Below are positions 52,764 to 62,978 of a stretch of 64,000 nucleotides of DNA, piece by piece. The stretch is from Gemmatirosa kalamazoonensis (GTDB lineage Bacteria > Gemmatimonadota > Gemmatimonadetes > Gemmatimonadales > Gemmatimonadaceae). Both the position numbers and the translations under genes were made by a program. The stretch spans positions 4,076,220-4,140,219 of the forward strand of contig NZ_CP007128.1 of the NCBI RefSeq assembly GCF_000522985.1, read 5' to 3'. The notes beneath the pieces are model-generated. The model saw only the letters and a program-made list of their open reading frames with translations, did not search any database and was not told the origin of the DNA. The first letter of the stretch is position 1. Each line of letters begins with the position of its first letter.

Positions 52764-53678
52764 CGTGGTGCGCGATCAGGTCGTCGAGAAGGTCGTCGAG
52801 CGTTCGGCGCGGCGACCAGCCGGTCGCGGCCCGGAGCTTCGAGGGATCGCCGACGAGCCAGGGCACGTCGGCGGGGCGGACGAGCGCGGGGTCGCTCGCG
52901 ATCGGGGCGTCGACCCCGCAGCGCTGCAGCACGCGGCGCGCGAGCTCGCCGACCGACGTGCCGACACCGCTCGCGACGTTGTACGCCTCCCCCGGGGAGC
53001 CGCGCTCGGCGAGCGAAATATAGGCGGCCACGACGTCGCTCACATGCAGGAAGTCGCGGACGGGTCGCTGGTTGCCCATCCGGAGCGCGCCGCCGCGCAG
53101 CGTCCGCGCGCGGCGGACGAGCGCCGGCAGCAGGAAGTGCGGCGCCTGCCCGGGGCCGCTGTGATTGAAGCTGCGCGTCGCGATCACGCGCACTCCCGCC
53201 GAGCGCCACGCCTCGAGCGCGATCGCTTCCTGCGCCACTTTCGTCGCCGCGTACACCGAGTGCGGGCGCTGCTCGGCGCGCTCGGCGACGGGCATCTCCC
53301 CCTCCTCGTGCCGGCCGTACTGCTCTGCGCTCCCCGTGACGACCACCACCGGGTCGAGCACGCCCGCGCGCTTCCGCTCGCGCAGCAGGCCGAGGAGCCG
53401 CGCCGCGGCGACGACGTTCACCTCCGCGGTGGCGCCCGGGTCGTCGCCGGCCGCCGGCACGAACGTCACGCCGGCGAGGTGAAAGACCGCGTCCGGGCGC
53501 GCGGCGTCGAGGGCGTCGGCGAGATGCGCCCCGTCGCGCACGTCGCCGGTGACCCAGCGGACGCCGTCGATCGCCGCCGGCTCGAGCGCCGCGCCGGTGA
53601 CGTCCCACCCGCGCTCCACGAGCTCGCGGGCGAGCCAGCGGCCGACGAACCCGGCGGCGCCGGTGATCAGCGCCCGCA

Positions 53679-53679
<1 letters not shown>
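52747..53679 (-). CDS. NAD(P)-dependent reductase/epimerase (GDP-6-deoxymannose reductase-like)
   Basis: Extended SDR, 310 residues. It has the Rossmann motif [20 protein letters not shown] near 3-22, the catalytic Ser in [11 protein letters not shown] and the YxxxK pair in [34 protein letters not shown] and [13 protein letters not shown] follow. The NHxGPGQ motif after the active site is characteristic of GDP-4-keto-6-deoxy-D-mannose reductases (RMD), which make GDP-rhamnose. Directly behind GMD, this is the expected partner. A GTG start overlaps the gmd TAG by one base (TAGTG). The end overlaps carB by 17 bases. Confidence 0.83.
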
Positions 53680-54978
<1,299 letters not shown>

Positions 54979-54989
54979 GATGCTTCTCC

Positions 54990-55346
54990 TCAGCGCTCGA
55001 CGAGCTCGATGCGGGCCATGTCCGCGCCGTCGCCCCGGCGGTGCCCCAGCTTCAGGATGCGCGTGTAGCCGCCCGGGCGCGTGGCGAACTTCGGCCCGAC
55101 CTCGCGGAACAGCTTGTCGGCCGTCTCGCGCTTCTGCACGTGACGCCCGGCGAGCCGGCGCGCGTGCAGCGTGCCCGACTTCGCCTTGGTGATCAGCTTC
55201 TCGACGAACGGGCGCAGCTCCTTGGCCTTCGCCTCGGTCGTCTCGATCGCGCCCTGCTCGATGAGCGAGGACGCCAGGTTGCGGAGCAGCGCGAGACGCT
55301 GCTCGCTCGTGCGGCGCAGCTGCCGCCCGGCCTTGCGGTGACGCAT
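54990..55346 (-). CDS. rplQ: 50S ribosomal protein bL17
   Basis: Large-subunit protein near the exit tunnel, 118 residues. The start MRHRKAGRQLRRTSEQRLAL and the segment RNLASSLIEQGAIETTEAKA are typical. It ends in VGPKFATRPGGYTRILKLGH. It lies three bases after rpoA, the usual alpha-operon order. Confidence 0.97.
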   Translation of the reverse strand: MRHRKAGRQLRRTSEQRLALLRNLASSLIEQGAIETTEAKAKELRPFVEKLITKAKSGTLHARRLAGRHVQKRETADKLFREVGPKFATRPGGYTRILKLGHRRGDGADMARIELVER

Positions 55347-55349
55347 GGT

Positions 55350-56426
55350 TTACTCCTCGTCGTCGTCTTCTGGCGCGTTCGCGGCGGCGCGGCTCGGTGC
55401 GGTGCCCCAATCGGTGATCCGCACTCCGCCGTCGCCCGCTTCCTCGTAGCGCATGCCAAAGTTCAGCCCCTCGCGCTCGAGGAGATCGGCGATCTCCTGG
55501 AGGGACTTCTTGCCGAAGTTCTTGACCTGCAGGATCTGGTTCTCCGTCTGACGCACCAGATCGCCGAGCGTGCGGATGTTCGAGTTCTTGAGCGAGTTGA
55601 CGCTGCGCACCGAGAGCTCGAGATCGTCGATCGACGTGCGGAGCAGGTCACCCATCCGCAGCGCGTCGGCGCCGTTGCCGTCGCCGCCCGCCGCCACGCT
55701 GGCCGCGGCGTGCGAGCCGAAGCCGGCGAAGTACTGGAAGTGCGTCTGCGCGAGCGCCGCGGCGTAGCTCACCGCCTCTTCCGGCGTGATCGTGCCGTTC
55801 GTCTCCACGGTCAGCGTGAGCCGATCGTAGTCCGTGCGCTGCCCGACGCGCGTCTCGGCCACCGCGAAGTTCGCGCGGCGCACCGGGTTGTAGATCGAGT
55901 CCACGCGGACGAGATCGACCGGCAGGCCGCGATCGACCGGATGCTGGTCGCTCTCGACGTAGCCGCGCCCCTTGTTCACGTAGAGCTCGATGTTGAGCTC
56001 GCGGTCCTCCTGGAGCGTGAGGAGGTGGTGCGCGGCGTCGACGATGCGCACGCCGCTGGCGCCCTGGATGTCGCCGGCGGTGATCGGACCCGCCTCGGTC
56101 TTCTGGATGCGCAGCACCGCCGTCTCGACGTCGTCGTCGAGCGTCAGCGTGAGCGTCTTCAGATTGCCGATGATCTGGTGCACGTCCTCCACGACGCCCG
56201 GAATCGTCTGGTGCTCGTGGACGACGCCGTCGATGCGGAAGCCCCACACCGCCGCGCCGCGGAGCGACGACAGCAGCAGGCGGCGCATGGAGTTGCCGAG
56301 CGTGTGCCCGAAGCCGCGCTCGAGCGGCTGCAGGCGGAACTCGGCGACGTTCAGGTTGTCCTCGCGCTTCGTCGCTTCGACGAGCTGCGGCCGGACGAGC
56401 CCGCGGAGATCGATCGTGGTAGCCAT
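55350..56426 (-). CDS. rpoA: DNA-directed RNA polymerase subunit alpha
   Basis: Alpha subunit that nucleates RNA polymerase assembly. The 358 residues have an N-terminal dimerisation/assembly domain (FRLQPLERGFGHTLGNSMRR near 46-65). A C-terminal helix-hairpin-helix domain (about 270-330, ELSVRSVNSLKNSNIRTLGD) contacts UP elements and activators. The tail is acidic. It is longer than E. coli alpha (329) by about 30 residues, mostly in the linker and C-terminal tail. The gap to rpsD (56427-56605) holds a palindrome, unusual inside this operon. Confidence 0.97.
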   Translation of the reverse strand: MATTIDLRGLVRPQLVEATKREDNLNVAEFRLQPLERGFGHTLGNSMRRLLLSSLRGAAVWGFRIDGVVHEHQTIPGVVEDVHQIIGNLKTLTLTLDDDVETAVLRIQKTEAGPITAGDIQGASGVRIVDAAHHLLTLQEDRELNIELYVNKGRGYVESDQHPVDRGLPVDLVRVDSIYNPVRRANFAVAETRVGQRTDYDRLTLTVETNGTITPEEAVSYAAALAQTHFQYFAGFGSHAAASVAAGGDGNGADALRMGDLLRTSIDDLELSVRSVNSLKNSNIRTLGDLVRQTENQILQVKNFGKKSLQEIADLLEREGLNFGMRYEEAGDGGVRITDWGTAPSRAAANAPEDDDEE

Positions 56427-56531
56427 TGCGTTAGTCAGTCCTCATTGGTCACGCCCTTTCGGGCGACGCCCTGCCCCGCCCTTCACGCGCGGCAGGCCCG
56501 TACGGGAGTGAAGGTCCCGACCCGTATCCCC

Positions 56532-56598
56532 AGCGTGGAGCGTGGAGCGTTGAGCGCCGAGTGAGTTCCTCAACGCTCTCCGCTCCACGCTCCACGCT
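56532..56598. repeat. palindromic element between rpsD and rpoA, unit GCGTGGA
   Basis: A perfect 17-base inverted repeat AGCGTGGAGCGTGGAGC (56532-56548) / GCTCCACGCTCCACGCT (56582-56598) surrounds an imperfect inner GTTGAG/CTCAAC pair. The outer edge is seven bases past the rpsD stop. The 17-mer is the same sequence found after hutU (16440-16456). The rest of the 179-base gap contains a small CGCCC/GGGCG hairpin near 56450-56467. Confidence 0.92.
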
Positions 56599-56605
56599 CG
56601 GCTTG

Positions 56606-57241
56606 TTACTTCGAGTAGAGCTCGACGACCAGCTGCTCCTGCGCGGCGATCGGGATGCTCGGCCGCTGCGGGCGCTCGAGCATGCGGCCGGAGAACGACT
56701 CCTTGTCGACCGCGATCCAGGCGAGCGGCGCGCCGCGGGCCGACTGATCCATCGCGGCCTGCACGGCGACCATCTCGCGCGACTTCATGCGGACGCGGAG
56801 CTCCTCGCCCGGCTTCACCTGGTAGCTCGGGACGTCGACCGTCTTGCCCTTCACCTCGACGTGGCGATGGCGGATGAGCTGACGCGCGGCCTTGCGGCTG
56901 GCGGCGAAGCCCATGCGGTACACCATGTTGTCGAGGCGGCTCTCGAGCGCGGCCAGCAGGTTGTGGCCCGTGATGCCGGGCAGCGTGCTGACCTTCTCGA
57001 ACGTGTTGCGGAACTGCCGCTCGCTGACGCCGTAGATGCGCTTGATCTTCTGCTTCTCGCGCAGCTGCTTGGCGTACTCGCTCGTCTTACGACGGCGCGC
57101 GGTGTTCTGGCCGTGCTGACCCGGCGCGTACGGACGACGCTCGACGGGGCACTTCTCCGTGAAGCACTTGGTGCCCTTGAGAAACAGCTTGGTCCCCTCG
57201 CGGCGGCACTGGCGGCAGCTCGGACCCGTGTAGCGAGCCAT
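56606..57241 (-). CDS. rpsD: 30S ribosomal protein uS4
   Basis: Primary 16S rRNA binder. The 211 residues start MARYTGPSCRQCRREGTKLF with a four-Cys cluster (CRQC then CFTEKC), indicating the zinc-bearing C+ form. The S4 RNA-binding domain follows (LDNMVYRMGFAASRKAARQL, RHRHVEVKGKTVDVPSYQVK). The ATG at 57241 is two bases after the rpsK stop. In E. coli S4 is the translational repressor of this operon; the palindrome immediately downstream makes its mRNA context unusual here. Confidence 0.97.
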   Translation of the reverse strand: MARYTGPSCRQCRREGTKLFLKGTKCFTEKCPVERRPYAPGQHGQNTARRRKTSEYAKQLREKQKIKRIYGVSERQFRNTFEKVSTLPGITGHNLLAALESRLDNMVYRMGFAASRKAARQLIRHRHVEVKGKTVDVPSYQVKPGEELRVRMKSREMVAVQAAMDQSARGAPLAWIAVDKESFSGRMLERPQRPSIPIAAQEQLVVELYSK

Positions 57242-57243
57242 CG

Positions 57244-57621
57244 TCAGACCCTCCGCCGCTTCGGCGGCCGGCAACCATTGTGCGGGATCGGCGTCACGTC
57301 CTTGATCGACTTCACGGTGAGACCGGCGGCGGCGAGCGCCTGGATCGCGCTCTCACGACCCGAGCCGGGACCCTGCACGCGCACGTGCACGCGGCGCACG
57401 CCGAGCGTCATGGCCTCCTTGGCGCACTGCTCGGAGGCGACCGTCGCAGCGAAGGGCGTGGACTTCTTGGAGCCCTTGAACCCCGCCTTGCCGGCCGAAC
57501 CCCACGACAGCGCGTTCCCGCGGCTGTCGGTGATGGTGATCGTCGTGTTGTTGAACGTCGCGCTGATGTGCGCGACGCCCTCCGCCTCGACGATCTTCTT
57601 GGTCTTCTTCGCAGTAGCCAT
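57244..57621 (-). CDS. rpsK: 30S ribosomal protein uS11
   Basis: Small-subunit platform protein. The 125 residues include [40 protein letters not shown] and the conserved C-terminal [14 protein letters not shown]. One base separates its ATG from the rpsM stop. Confidence 0.97.
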   Translation of the reverse strand: MATAKKTKKIVEAEGVAHISATFNNTTITITDSRGNALSWGSAGKAGFKGSKKSTPFAATVASEQCAKEAMTLGVRRVHVRVQGPGSGRESAIQALAAAGLTVKSIKDVTPIPHNGCRPPKRRRV

Positions 57622-57622
57622 G

Positions 57623-58000
57623 TTACTTGGTCACCTTCTTCTTGCCCGCGATCGCGCGGCGCGGCCCCTTCTTCGTGCGCGCGTTCGTGTGCGTCCGCTG
57701 CCCGCGCACGGGAAGGCCACGGCGGTGGCGGATGCCACGGTACGAACCGATGTCCATGAGCCGCTTGATGTTCATGGCGACCTCGGTCCGCAGCGCACCT
57801 TCGACCTTGTAGGTGCGCTCGATTTCGGCGCGAAGACGAGCGACGTCGGCGTCGCTCAGGTCGCGCACACGCTGCTCGGGCTTCACGCCCGACGCGCCAA
57901 GGATCTTCTGCGCCGTGGAGCGCCCGATCCCGAAGATGTAGGTGAGCCCGATCTCGACCTTTTTGTCGCGCGGGAGATCGACGCCTGCGATGCGAGCCAT
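57623..58000 (-). CDS. rpsM: 30S ribosomal protein uS13
   Basis: Head protein contacting the P site and the B1 bridges. The 125 residues start [20 protein letters not shown] and include [14 protein letters not shown] and [20 protein letters not shown]. The basic C-terminal tail is [19 protein letters not shown]. It follows rpmJ by one base. Confidence 0.97.
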   Translation of the reverse strand: MARIAGVDLPRDKKVEIGLTYIFGIGRSTAQKILGASGVKPEQRVRDLSDADVARLRAEIERTYKVEGALRTEVAMNIKRLMDIGSYRGIRHRRGLPVRGQRTHTNARTKKGPRRAIAGKKKVTK

Positions 58001-58001
58001 A

Positions 58002-58118
58002 TCAGCCCTGACGCTGCTTGTGCTTGGGGTTGCGCTTGCAGATGATGCGAGTCACGCCGTCGCGCTTGACGACCTTGCAGTGCTCGCAGATCGGCTTCAC
58101 GCTGCTGCGGACTTTCAC
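58002..58118 (-). CDS. rpmJ: 50S ribosomal protein bL36
   Basis: The smallest ribosomal protein, 38 residues, beginning with a GTG codon ([17 protein letters not shown]) and ending [10 protein letters not shown]. The zinc ligands are intact as CEHC, then C and H in IICKRNPKH, so it is the C+ form. Its position directly before rpsM is the standard alpha-operon order, which secures this very short gene. 45 bases separate its start from the pyrF stop. Confidence 0.95.
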   Translation of the reverse strand: MKVRSSVKPICEHCKVVKRDGVTRIICKRNPKHKQRQG

Positions 58119-58163
58119 AGTGCGCTCCAGTCTGGCGAGGGGAATTCCGGCCAAGACTCGGAA

Positions 58164-58877
58164 TTAAGCGGGTTTACGCCCTGCACGCAAGTCCGCCAGC
58201 CCCGGCGCTTTCGCGTCCCGCAGCTCCGCCGCGATGCCCGCCAGCGCCCGCACCGGGTCCGCCGCCTGCGTCACGGCACGGCCGAGCACGACGTACGTGG
58301 CCCCGGCCTCCGCCGCCTGTGCCGGCGTGACGACCCGCGCCTGATCGTGCGAGCCGACGCCGCCCGGTCGGATCCCCGGCACCAGCGTCGCGAGTCCGGT
58401 CCCGTACCGCGACCGCACCGCCGCGGCCTCGCGTCCGCTGCACACGACGCCGTGCAGCCCCGCCTCCGCGGCGAGCGCCGCGAGCCGGAGCACCTCGCCC
58501 TCCGGCGCTTCCATGGAGGTGAGCACGGTGACCCCGAGCACGTCGCAGCCCGTTCCCGCCGCGGCCTGCGCGGCGGCGGAGAGCATCGCCGCGCCTCCGG
58601 CCGTGTGCACGGTGAGCAGACGCACGTCGAGCCGGGCGGCGCTCCGCACCGCGCCGGCGACCGTGTTCGGGATGTCGTGCAGCTTCAGATCGAGGAAGAC
58701 ATCGACCCCAGCAAGTCGCAACGTGCGAACGACTTCCGGGCCCGCCGCGACGAACAGCTCGAGCCCCACCTTGTAGAAACGGCATCCATCGCCGAGCCGG
58801 TCCACGAGCGAGAGGGCGTCGGCGGCGGTCGGCACGTCCAGCGCGACGATCGGGATCGGGGTGCTCAGCTTGGCCAT
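58164..58877 (-). CDS. pyrF: orotidine-5'-phosphate decarboxylase
   Basis: Final step of UMP synthesis. The 237 residues have IPIVALDVPTAADALSLVDR at the start. The catalytic Asp-Lys-x-x-Asp set is in VFLDLKLHDIPNTV near 59-72, followed by LTVHTAGGAAMLSAAAQAA. The phosphate loop is VPGIRPGG, then YVVLGRAVTQAADPVRAL. Length matches the short bacterial family. The start overlaps the pyrD stop by 13 bases. Confidence 0.96.
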   Translation of the reverse strand: MAKLSTPIPIVALDVPTAADALSLVDRLGDGCRFYKVGLELFVAAGPEVVRTLRLAGVDVFLDLKLHDIPNTVAGAVRSAARLDVRLLTVHTAGGAAMLSAAAQAAAGTGCDVLGVTVLTSMEAPEGEVLRLAALAAEAGLHGVVCSGREAAAVRSRYGTGLATLVPGIRPGGVGSHDQARVVTPAQAAEAGATYVVLGRAVTQAADPVRALAGIAAELRDAKAPGLADLRAGRKPA

Positions 58878-59839
58878 TCCAGGGAGCCGATGATGTCCGA
58901 GAGTCGCGTCACGCCGTGCCGCCCGCACCAGCGCGCGAGATCGCGCGCGACCTGCTCCGGCAGCCGCGGATTCTGCATCGCCGCCGTACCCACCCCCACC
59001 AGCGTCGCACCGGCCAGGAGATACTGCAGCGCGTCCGTCGCGCTCCGCACGCCGCCCAGGCCGACGATCGGAAGGTCGACGGCGCGGGAGACCTTCCAAG
59101 CCGCGAGCACCCCGGCCGGCAGCAATCCGGCGCCGCTCATGCCGCCGGAGCCGAAGCCGAGCACCGGGCGCCGCCGCTCGACGTCGATCACGAGCCCGGG
59201 AAGCGTGTTCACGAGCGTGAGCCCGTCGGCGCCGGCGTCGGCCGCGATGCGCGCGCTGCCGACGATGTCGGGGAGCGTCGGCGACAGCTTCACGAACAGC
59301 GGGCGACGCGTCGCCGCACGCGCGCCCTCCACCACCGCACGGAGCGACGCGGGGTCGGCGCCGAACTCCATCCCGCCGCACTTGGTGTTCGGGCAGCTCA
59401 CGTTCAGCTCGAATCCGTCCACGCCCGCCTCGCCGTCCAGCCGCTCGACGACGCGCGGGAACTCGTCGACCGCGAAGCCGACGACGTTCACGAGCACGCG
59501 AGTGCCCCGCGCCGCCAGGTGCCGGGCGAGCCACGGCAGGTGGTCGCGGGCGACGGCCTCCATCCCCGGGTTCGCGAGCCCGACGGCGTTGATCATCCCG
59601 CCGGGGAACTCGCCGACGCGCGGCGCCGGCGCCCCGCCCCGCGGCTCCACGCTCACCGCCTTCGTCACGAGCCCGCCGAGCGCGTCGAGGTTCATCACGC
59701 GGTGCAGCTCGTGCCCGTAGCCGGCGGTGCCGGAGGCGAGCAGCAGCGGGTTGCGGAACGCCAGCCCTGCGGCCACAACGCCGAGCGGCCCGACCGGCTC
59801 GACGGCCGTGTTCGACGGCGGGGCGGCGACAGTCGTCAT
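58865..59839 (-). CDS. pyrD: dihydroorotate dehydrogenase, class 1
   Basis: Oxidises dihydroorotate to orotate with FMN. The 324 residues show LLASGTAGYGHELHRVMNL at the FMN entry, NAVGLANPGMEAV and the catalytic Cys in FELNVSCPNTKCGGMEFG near 145. LVNTLPGLVIDVERRRPVLG and VGLGGVRSATDALQYLLAGA follow. The extra KCGGMEFG after the catalytic motif and the sequence style fit class 1B (NAD-linked, needs PyrK). No pyrK is adjacent, so the electron acceptor is unproven. The ATG overlaps the amidase stop by 4 bases. Confidence 0.93.
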   Translation of the reverse strand: MTTVAAPPSNTAVEPVGPLGVVAAGLAFRNPLLLASGTAGYGHELHRVMNLDALGGLVTKAVSVEPRGGAPAPRVGEFPGGMINAVGLANPGMEAVARDHLPWLARHLAARGTRVLVNVVGFAVDEFPRVVERLDGEAGVDGFELNVSCPNTKCGGMEFGADPASLRAVVEGARAATRRPLFVKLSPTLPDIVGSARIAADAGADGLTLVNTLPGLVIDVERRRPVLGFGSGGMSGAGLLPAGVLAAWKVSRAVDLPIVGLGGVRSATDALQYLLAGATLVGVGTAAMQNPRLPEQVARDLARWCGRHGVTRLSDIIGSLEWPS

Positions 59840-61134
59840 CGAGTGCCGCCGTCGCCGGCGCCGGTGCGCTCCGCGCGCGACAGGTACTCGACCGTCGCGT
59901 CGGCGATCGCGCTCGCGAGAGCGCGCTGCCCCCGGGCGCTCGCGATGAACGCGGCGTCGTCGGCGTTCGTGCCGAAGCCGACCTCCACGAGCACGGCGGG
60001 CATCGACGCCCAGATGAGCACCTTGAAGCCGGCCTGCTTCACCCCGTGGCTCGGTCCGGGGTGCACCTTCGTCAGGTAGCGCTGCACGAGCGTCGCCAGC
60101 CGGCTCGACTCGCGCTGGTGCTCGTTCTGCGCCATGTCGCTGAGGATGAAGCCGAGCGGGTCCTGGCCGGTCGACGAGGCGGCCGTCTCGAAGCGCACCG
60201 ACTCGTTCTCGCGCGAGGCGACCTGGCGGGCGTCCTCGCTCTTCGCGTCGGCGAGGAAGTAGGTCTCGAACCCGCGATACGCGGCCGCGTTCTTCCACGA
60301 CGGGTTCGCCGCGTTGACGTGGATGGAGAGGAACAGCTCCCCGTGCTGCTGGTTCGCGATCCGACCGCGGTCGGCGAGGGCGATGAGCGTGTCGCGCGCG
60401 CGCGTCATGACGACGCCGACCCCGCGCGATCGGAGCGCCGCGTCGAGCTGCCGGGCGATCCCGAGGGTCACGTCCTTCTCGTCGACGCCGGAACCGTGCA
60501 TGCCGGAGTCCGGCCCGCCGTGCCCCGCGTCGACGACGACGACGTGCGTGCCGCGGGCGCGGCGCGGCGGCGCGGTGCGCGTCGTCGGGGCCGGCTCCGG
60601 CATCGGCTTCGCGGCGGCGGGCGCCGGGACGGGTGCACTCTCCGGCGCCTTCGTCACCGGCGTCGGGGCCTGCCGCTGCGGCTTCGGCGTCGGCTCCGGC
60701 GCGGTCGCCACGGCGGTGAACGTGCGCAGCTCTCGATGCTCCTCGTCGTACAGCAGGCCGTGGCCGGCCCGCGGCAGCACGTCGGTGACGAGCTGCAGCG
60801 GGATCCAGACCCGCTCGCCGTCGCGCACGGGCGCCGTCGACAGGGGCACGACCTCGCCCTCGACGCGGGCGAACGGCGCTTCGGGTGCCAGATCGACCGT
60901 GAGCCCAGCGACGCGCAGCCGGACGAGCTCGGGGGCGTCCTCCGCCGGCCCGACGGTGCCGCCGAGCGCCTGGGCGAGGCGGTCGGCGCGGACGAAGCGG
61001 TCGGCGGACGGACCGCGCGCCTCCACCGGCAGGGAGCGCTCGACTCCCGGCGCGGGCCGGACGACGATCGGGCGCGGCGGCGTCGTCGGCTGCGCCGCGC
61101 CGGCCAGCAGGAGCGCGAGGAGTGGCGCGATCAC
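59836..61134 (-). CDS. N-acetylmuramoyl-L-alanine amidase (AmiC type)
   Basis: Peptidoglycan hydrolase that splits stem peptides from glycan at division or growth sites. The 432 residues have a signal peptide (about 1-16). An N-terminal domain (about 40-140, with [20 protein letters not shown]) resembles copper amine oxidase N or AMIN-type stalks. A Pro/Thr linker follows (about 145-195). The zinc amidase_3 domain has [18 protein letters not shown] (first ligand His), [18 protein letters not shown] (third) and [20 protein letters not shown] with the catalytic Glu. All visible metal and catalytic residues are present. It sits between pyrD and smpB. Confidence 0.9.
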   Translation of the reverse strand: MIAPLLALLLAGAAQPTTPPRPIVVRPAPGVERSLPVEARGPSADRFVRADRLAQALGGTVGPAEDAPELVRLRVAGLTVDLAPEAPFARVEGEVVPLSTAPVRDGERVWIPLQLVTDVLPRAGHGLLYDEEHRELRTFTAVATAPEPTPKPQRQAPTPVTKAPESAPVPAPAAAKPMPEPAPTTRTAPPRRARGTHVVVVDAGHGGPDSGMHGSGVDEKDVTLGIARQLDAALRSRGVGVVMTRARDTLIALADRGRIANQQHGELFLSIHVNAANPSWKNAAAYRGFETYFLADAKSEDARQVASRENESVRFETAASSTGQDPLGFILSDMAQNEHQRESSRLATLVQRYLTKVHPGPSHGVKQAGFKVLIWASMPAVLVEVGFGTNADDAAFIASARGQRALASAIADATVEYLSRAERTGAGDGGTR

Positions 61135-61616
61135 CGCGCCCGCACCGCCCGCGCCATCTCGCGCTCGTCGTCGCGGCGGCGGATGTCCTCGCGCTTGTCG
61201 TGCAGCTTCTTTCCCTTCGCGAGGGCGATCGAGACCTTCACGCGTCCATCCTTGAAGTGCAGGTCGAGTGGCACGAGCGTCAGCCCCTCCCGCTCGACCG
61301 AGCCGATGAGGCGTCGAATCTCGCGCCGGTGGAGCAGCAGCTTGCGGGTGCGCGTCGGCTCGTGGTTGAAGACGTTGCCCTGCTCGTACTGCCCGATGTG
61401 CAGGTTGAGGAGGAACGCCTCGCCCTCACGGACGTGCCCGTAGGCGTCGGTGAGCGTCGCCTTGCCCTGGCGCAGCGCCTTGACCTCGGTGCCGGTCAGC
61501 ACGAGCCCCGCCTCGAAGGTGTCGAGGATGTGGTAGTCGTGGCGGGCCCGCTTGTTCCGGGCGATCACGCCGTCGTTGTCGGACTTGTCGCCGGACGCTC
61601 CGGACCTGGCCATCAT
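61131..61616 (-). CDS. smpB: SsrA-binding protein SmpB
   Basis: Binds tmRNA and brings it to stalled ribosomes. The 161 residues include [20 protein letters not shown] and [20 protein letters not shown]. The C-terminal basic tail [20 protein letters not shown] is also present, all highly conserved. Either of two consecutive ATGs (61616 or 61613) can start it. No ssrA (tmRNA) gene is found in the window. Confidence 0.97.
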   Translation of the reverse strand: MMARSGASGDKSDNDGVIARNKRARHDYHILDTFEAGLVLTGTEVKALRQGKATLTDAYGHVREGEAFLLNLHIGQYEQGNVFNHEPTRTRKLLLHRREIRRLIGSVEREGLTLVPLDLHFKDGRVKVSIALAKGKKLHDKREDIRRRDDEREMARAVRAR

Positions 61617-61676
61617 GCGCGCAACTTACTCGCGCCCGGCGACGTGCGGCAGCGTGAGGCGACGTCTGCCGCGGCG

Positions 61677-61705
61677 TTGACTTCACCACACCCGTCCTCT
61701 AGCTT
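61677..61705 (+). promoter_or_regulatory. sigma70-like promoter for tRNA-Leu
   Basis: TTGACT (61677-61682) and TAGCTT (61700-61705) are separated by 17 bases. Transcription would begin near 61712, 26 bases before the mature tRNA, giving a short 5' leader. Bases 61617-61737 otherwise hold only the divergent smpB leader. Confidence 0.5.
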
Positions 61706-61737
61706 TCTCGTTCTCGCGCCGTCAGTTAGGCGCTGGA

Positions 61738-61821
61738 GCTCGGGTGGTGGAACTGGTAGACACGCAGGTCTCAGAAGCCTGTGTCGGCGACGACGTGGGG
61801 GTTCAAGTCCCCCCCCGAGCA
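61738..61821 (+). tRNA. tRNA-Leu (anticodon CAG)
   Basis: Decodes CUG. The acceptor stem GCTCGGG (61738-61744) pairs with CCCGAGC (61814-61820). The D arm carries the class II pattern GTGGAACTGGTAGAC. The anticodon arm is CAGGT/GCCTG with loop CTCAGAA, anticodon CAG at 61772-61774. A long variable arm (TGTCGGCGACGACG) is typical of tRNA-Leu, and the T loop is GGTTCAAGTCC. The discriminator is A at 61821 and the 3' CCA is not encoded. It stands alone. Confidence 0.95.
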
Positions 61822-61833
61822 CTGTGAAAACAC

Positions 61834-61863
61834 ACGGGGCGGCTGCCATCGCAGCCGCCCCGT
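61834..61863. terminator. intrinsic terminator after tRNA-Leu
   Basis: A perfect 13-bp stem ACGGGGCGGCTGC (61834-61846) / GCAGCCGCCCCGT (61851-61863) with a CATC loop and TTTT after it on the plus strand. A run of As precedes the stem, so it can also terminate the convergent gene ending at 61884. Confidence 0.9.
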
Positions 61864-61883
61864 TTTCGCGCTCGCCGGTCCCG

Positions 61884-62438
61884 TCAGGGTGCGCCGCCGA
61901 CGGCCGACGGCGGCACGTCCTCGGGGAGCGACGGCGTGCCGAATGCGTGCTCGAGCGCGGAGCCGACCTCGGCCAAGTACCGCGTGAGCACCGTCGCGGC
62001 GTGCGCGAGCACCTCGGGCTTCGGGCGCACCTGTCCGGTGAACGCGAGCAGGATCCGCGCGACGCGGGTGCCGGTCGGCTCGCCGGAGCGCGACGCGAGC
62101 GCATCCCGGTACGCGGCGAGCCGCTCGTTGAACTGCCGCTCGGCGAGCGTGAGCGCTCCGACGGCGATGTACGGGTCGCGGGTGAACGCCTCGCTCAGCT
62201 CCTGCGCGATGAGCGACGGCGTGCGGTCATCGAGCGCGTTGCGCTGCGCGACGAGCAGGCCGAGCGCGCGGCGCGCGTAGCGCCACTCCCATCGCGCGTG
62301 GTCGGCGTCGCCGCCGGCGGCAGCGCCCGCGAGCCAGGCCACCTCGTCGTCGAGCGGCTCGGCGTGCAGCGCGCGGACGTACCCCGCGGCGCGGCGGCGA
62401 CGGTCGCGCTCCGCCTGCCAGTCGCCGAAGAGTCGCAC
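61884..62438 (-). CDS. conserved-looking unknown cytoplasmic protein
   Basis: 184 residues, no family recognised. It is highly charged and mostly helical, with no signal or TM segment. Segments such as WEWRYARRALGLLVAQRNAL, SEAFTRDPYIAVGALTLAER and ATVLTRYLAEVGSALEHAFG look like packed amphipathic helices. The start is a GTG at 62438, nine bases after the Rrf2 stop, so it is probably co-transcribed with the regulator and the aspartase-like gene. High Ala/Arg/Leu content matches neighbouring genes, so it is likely a real gene rather than a shadow frame. Confidence 0.6.
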   Translation of the reverse strand: MRLFGDWQAERDRRRRAAGYVRALHAEPLDDEVAWLAGAAAGGDADHARWEWRYARRALGLLVAQRNALDDRTPSLIAQELSEAFTRDPYIAVGALTLAERQFNERLAAYRDALASRSGEPTGTRVARILLAFTGQVRPKPEVLAHAATVLTRYLAEVGSALEHAFGTPSLPEDVPPSAVGGAP

Positions 62439-62447
62439 GGGCGCGGG

Positions 62448-62960
62448 CTACGCCTGAAGGACCGGAAGACCGCGGCGGGGCTCGGCGTCCGGCACCAGCG
62501 GCGGGATCGCGCTCCGCCGGCCGAGCCCGACACGCTCACGCACGGCGCCCTCCTCGTGCAGCAGGTCGGACAGGCAGACGCTGTCGAGCACATCGTCGAT
62601 CCGGCGCTGCAGCATCTGCCACACGGGGCGGATGCTGCAGCTGTGCGACGTGGAGCAGCGCTCCTCGTTCACCGGATGCGTCACGCAGTGGAGCTCGAAC
62701 GTCGCGAGCTCCGAGGCGTGGATGATCTGTCGGACGGTGATCTGCTCCGCCGGCCGATCGAGCACGTAGCCGCCACGCGCGCCGCGCGTGCTCCGCACGA
62801 TCCCAGCGCGGCGGAGCCGGAGCAGGATCTGCTCGACGTAGTCGGTCGGCAGCCGCTCCTTCTCCGCCACGTCGCGGCCGGTGACCGGCCCCTCGGCGAC
62901 CCGCTTCGCGAGGTGCAACGCGCAGATGAGGCCGTACTCGGCCCAGGTCGTGATTCGCAC
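62448..62960 (-). CDS. Rrf2-family transcriptional regulator, IscR-like cysteines
   Basis: Winged-helix regulator of the Rrf2 family, 170 residues. It shows ITTWAEYGLICALHLAKR and KERLPTDYVEQILLRLRRAG (helix-turn-helix), the wing STRGARGGYVLDRPAEQI and a three-Cys cluster in CVTHPVNEERCSTSHSC near 91-107. Two of the Cys are six residues apart, as in IscR, while the first gap is longer (ten). An Fe-S cluster is therefore possible but not the canonical IscR spacing. The start is GTG at 62960, 18 bases after the aspartase-like stop. Its target is unknown; iron, redox or nitric-oxide sensing is usual for the family. Confidence 0.85.
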   Translation of the reverse strand: MRITTWAEYGLICALHLAKRVAEGPVTGRDVAEKERLPTDYVEQILLRLRRAGIVRSTRGARGGYVLDRPAEQITVRQIIHASELATFELHCVTHPVNEERCSTSHSCSIRPVWQMLQRRIDDVLDSVCLSDLLHEEGAVRERVGLGRRSAIPPLVPDAEPRRGLPVLQA

Positions 62961-62978
62961 GCGTGGAAGCTATCGGCT

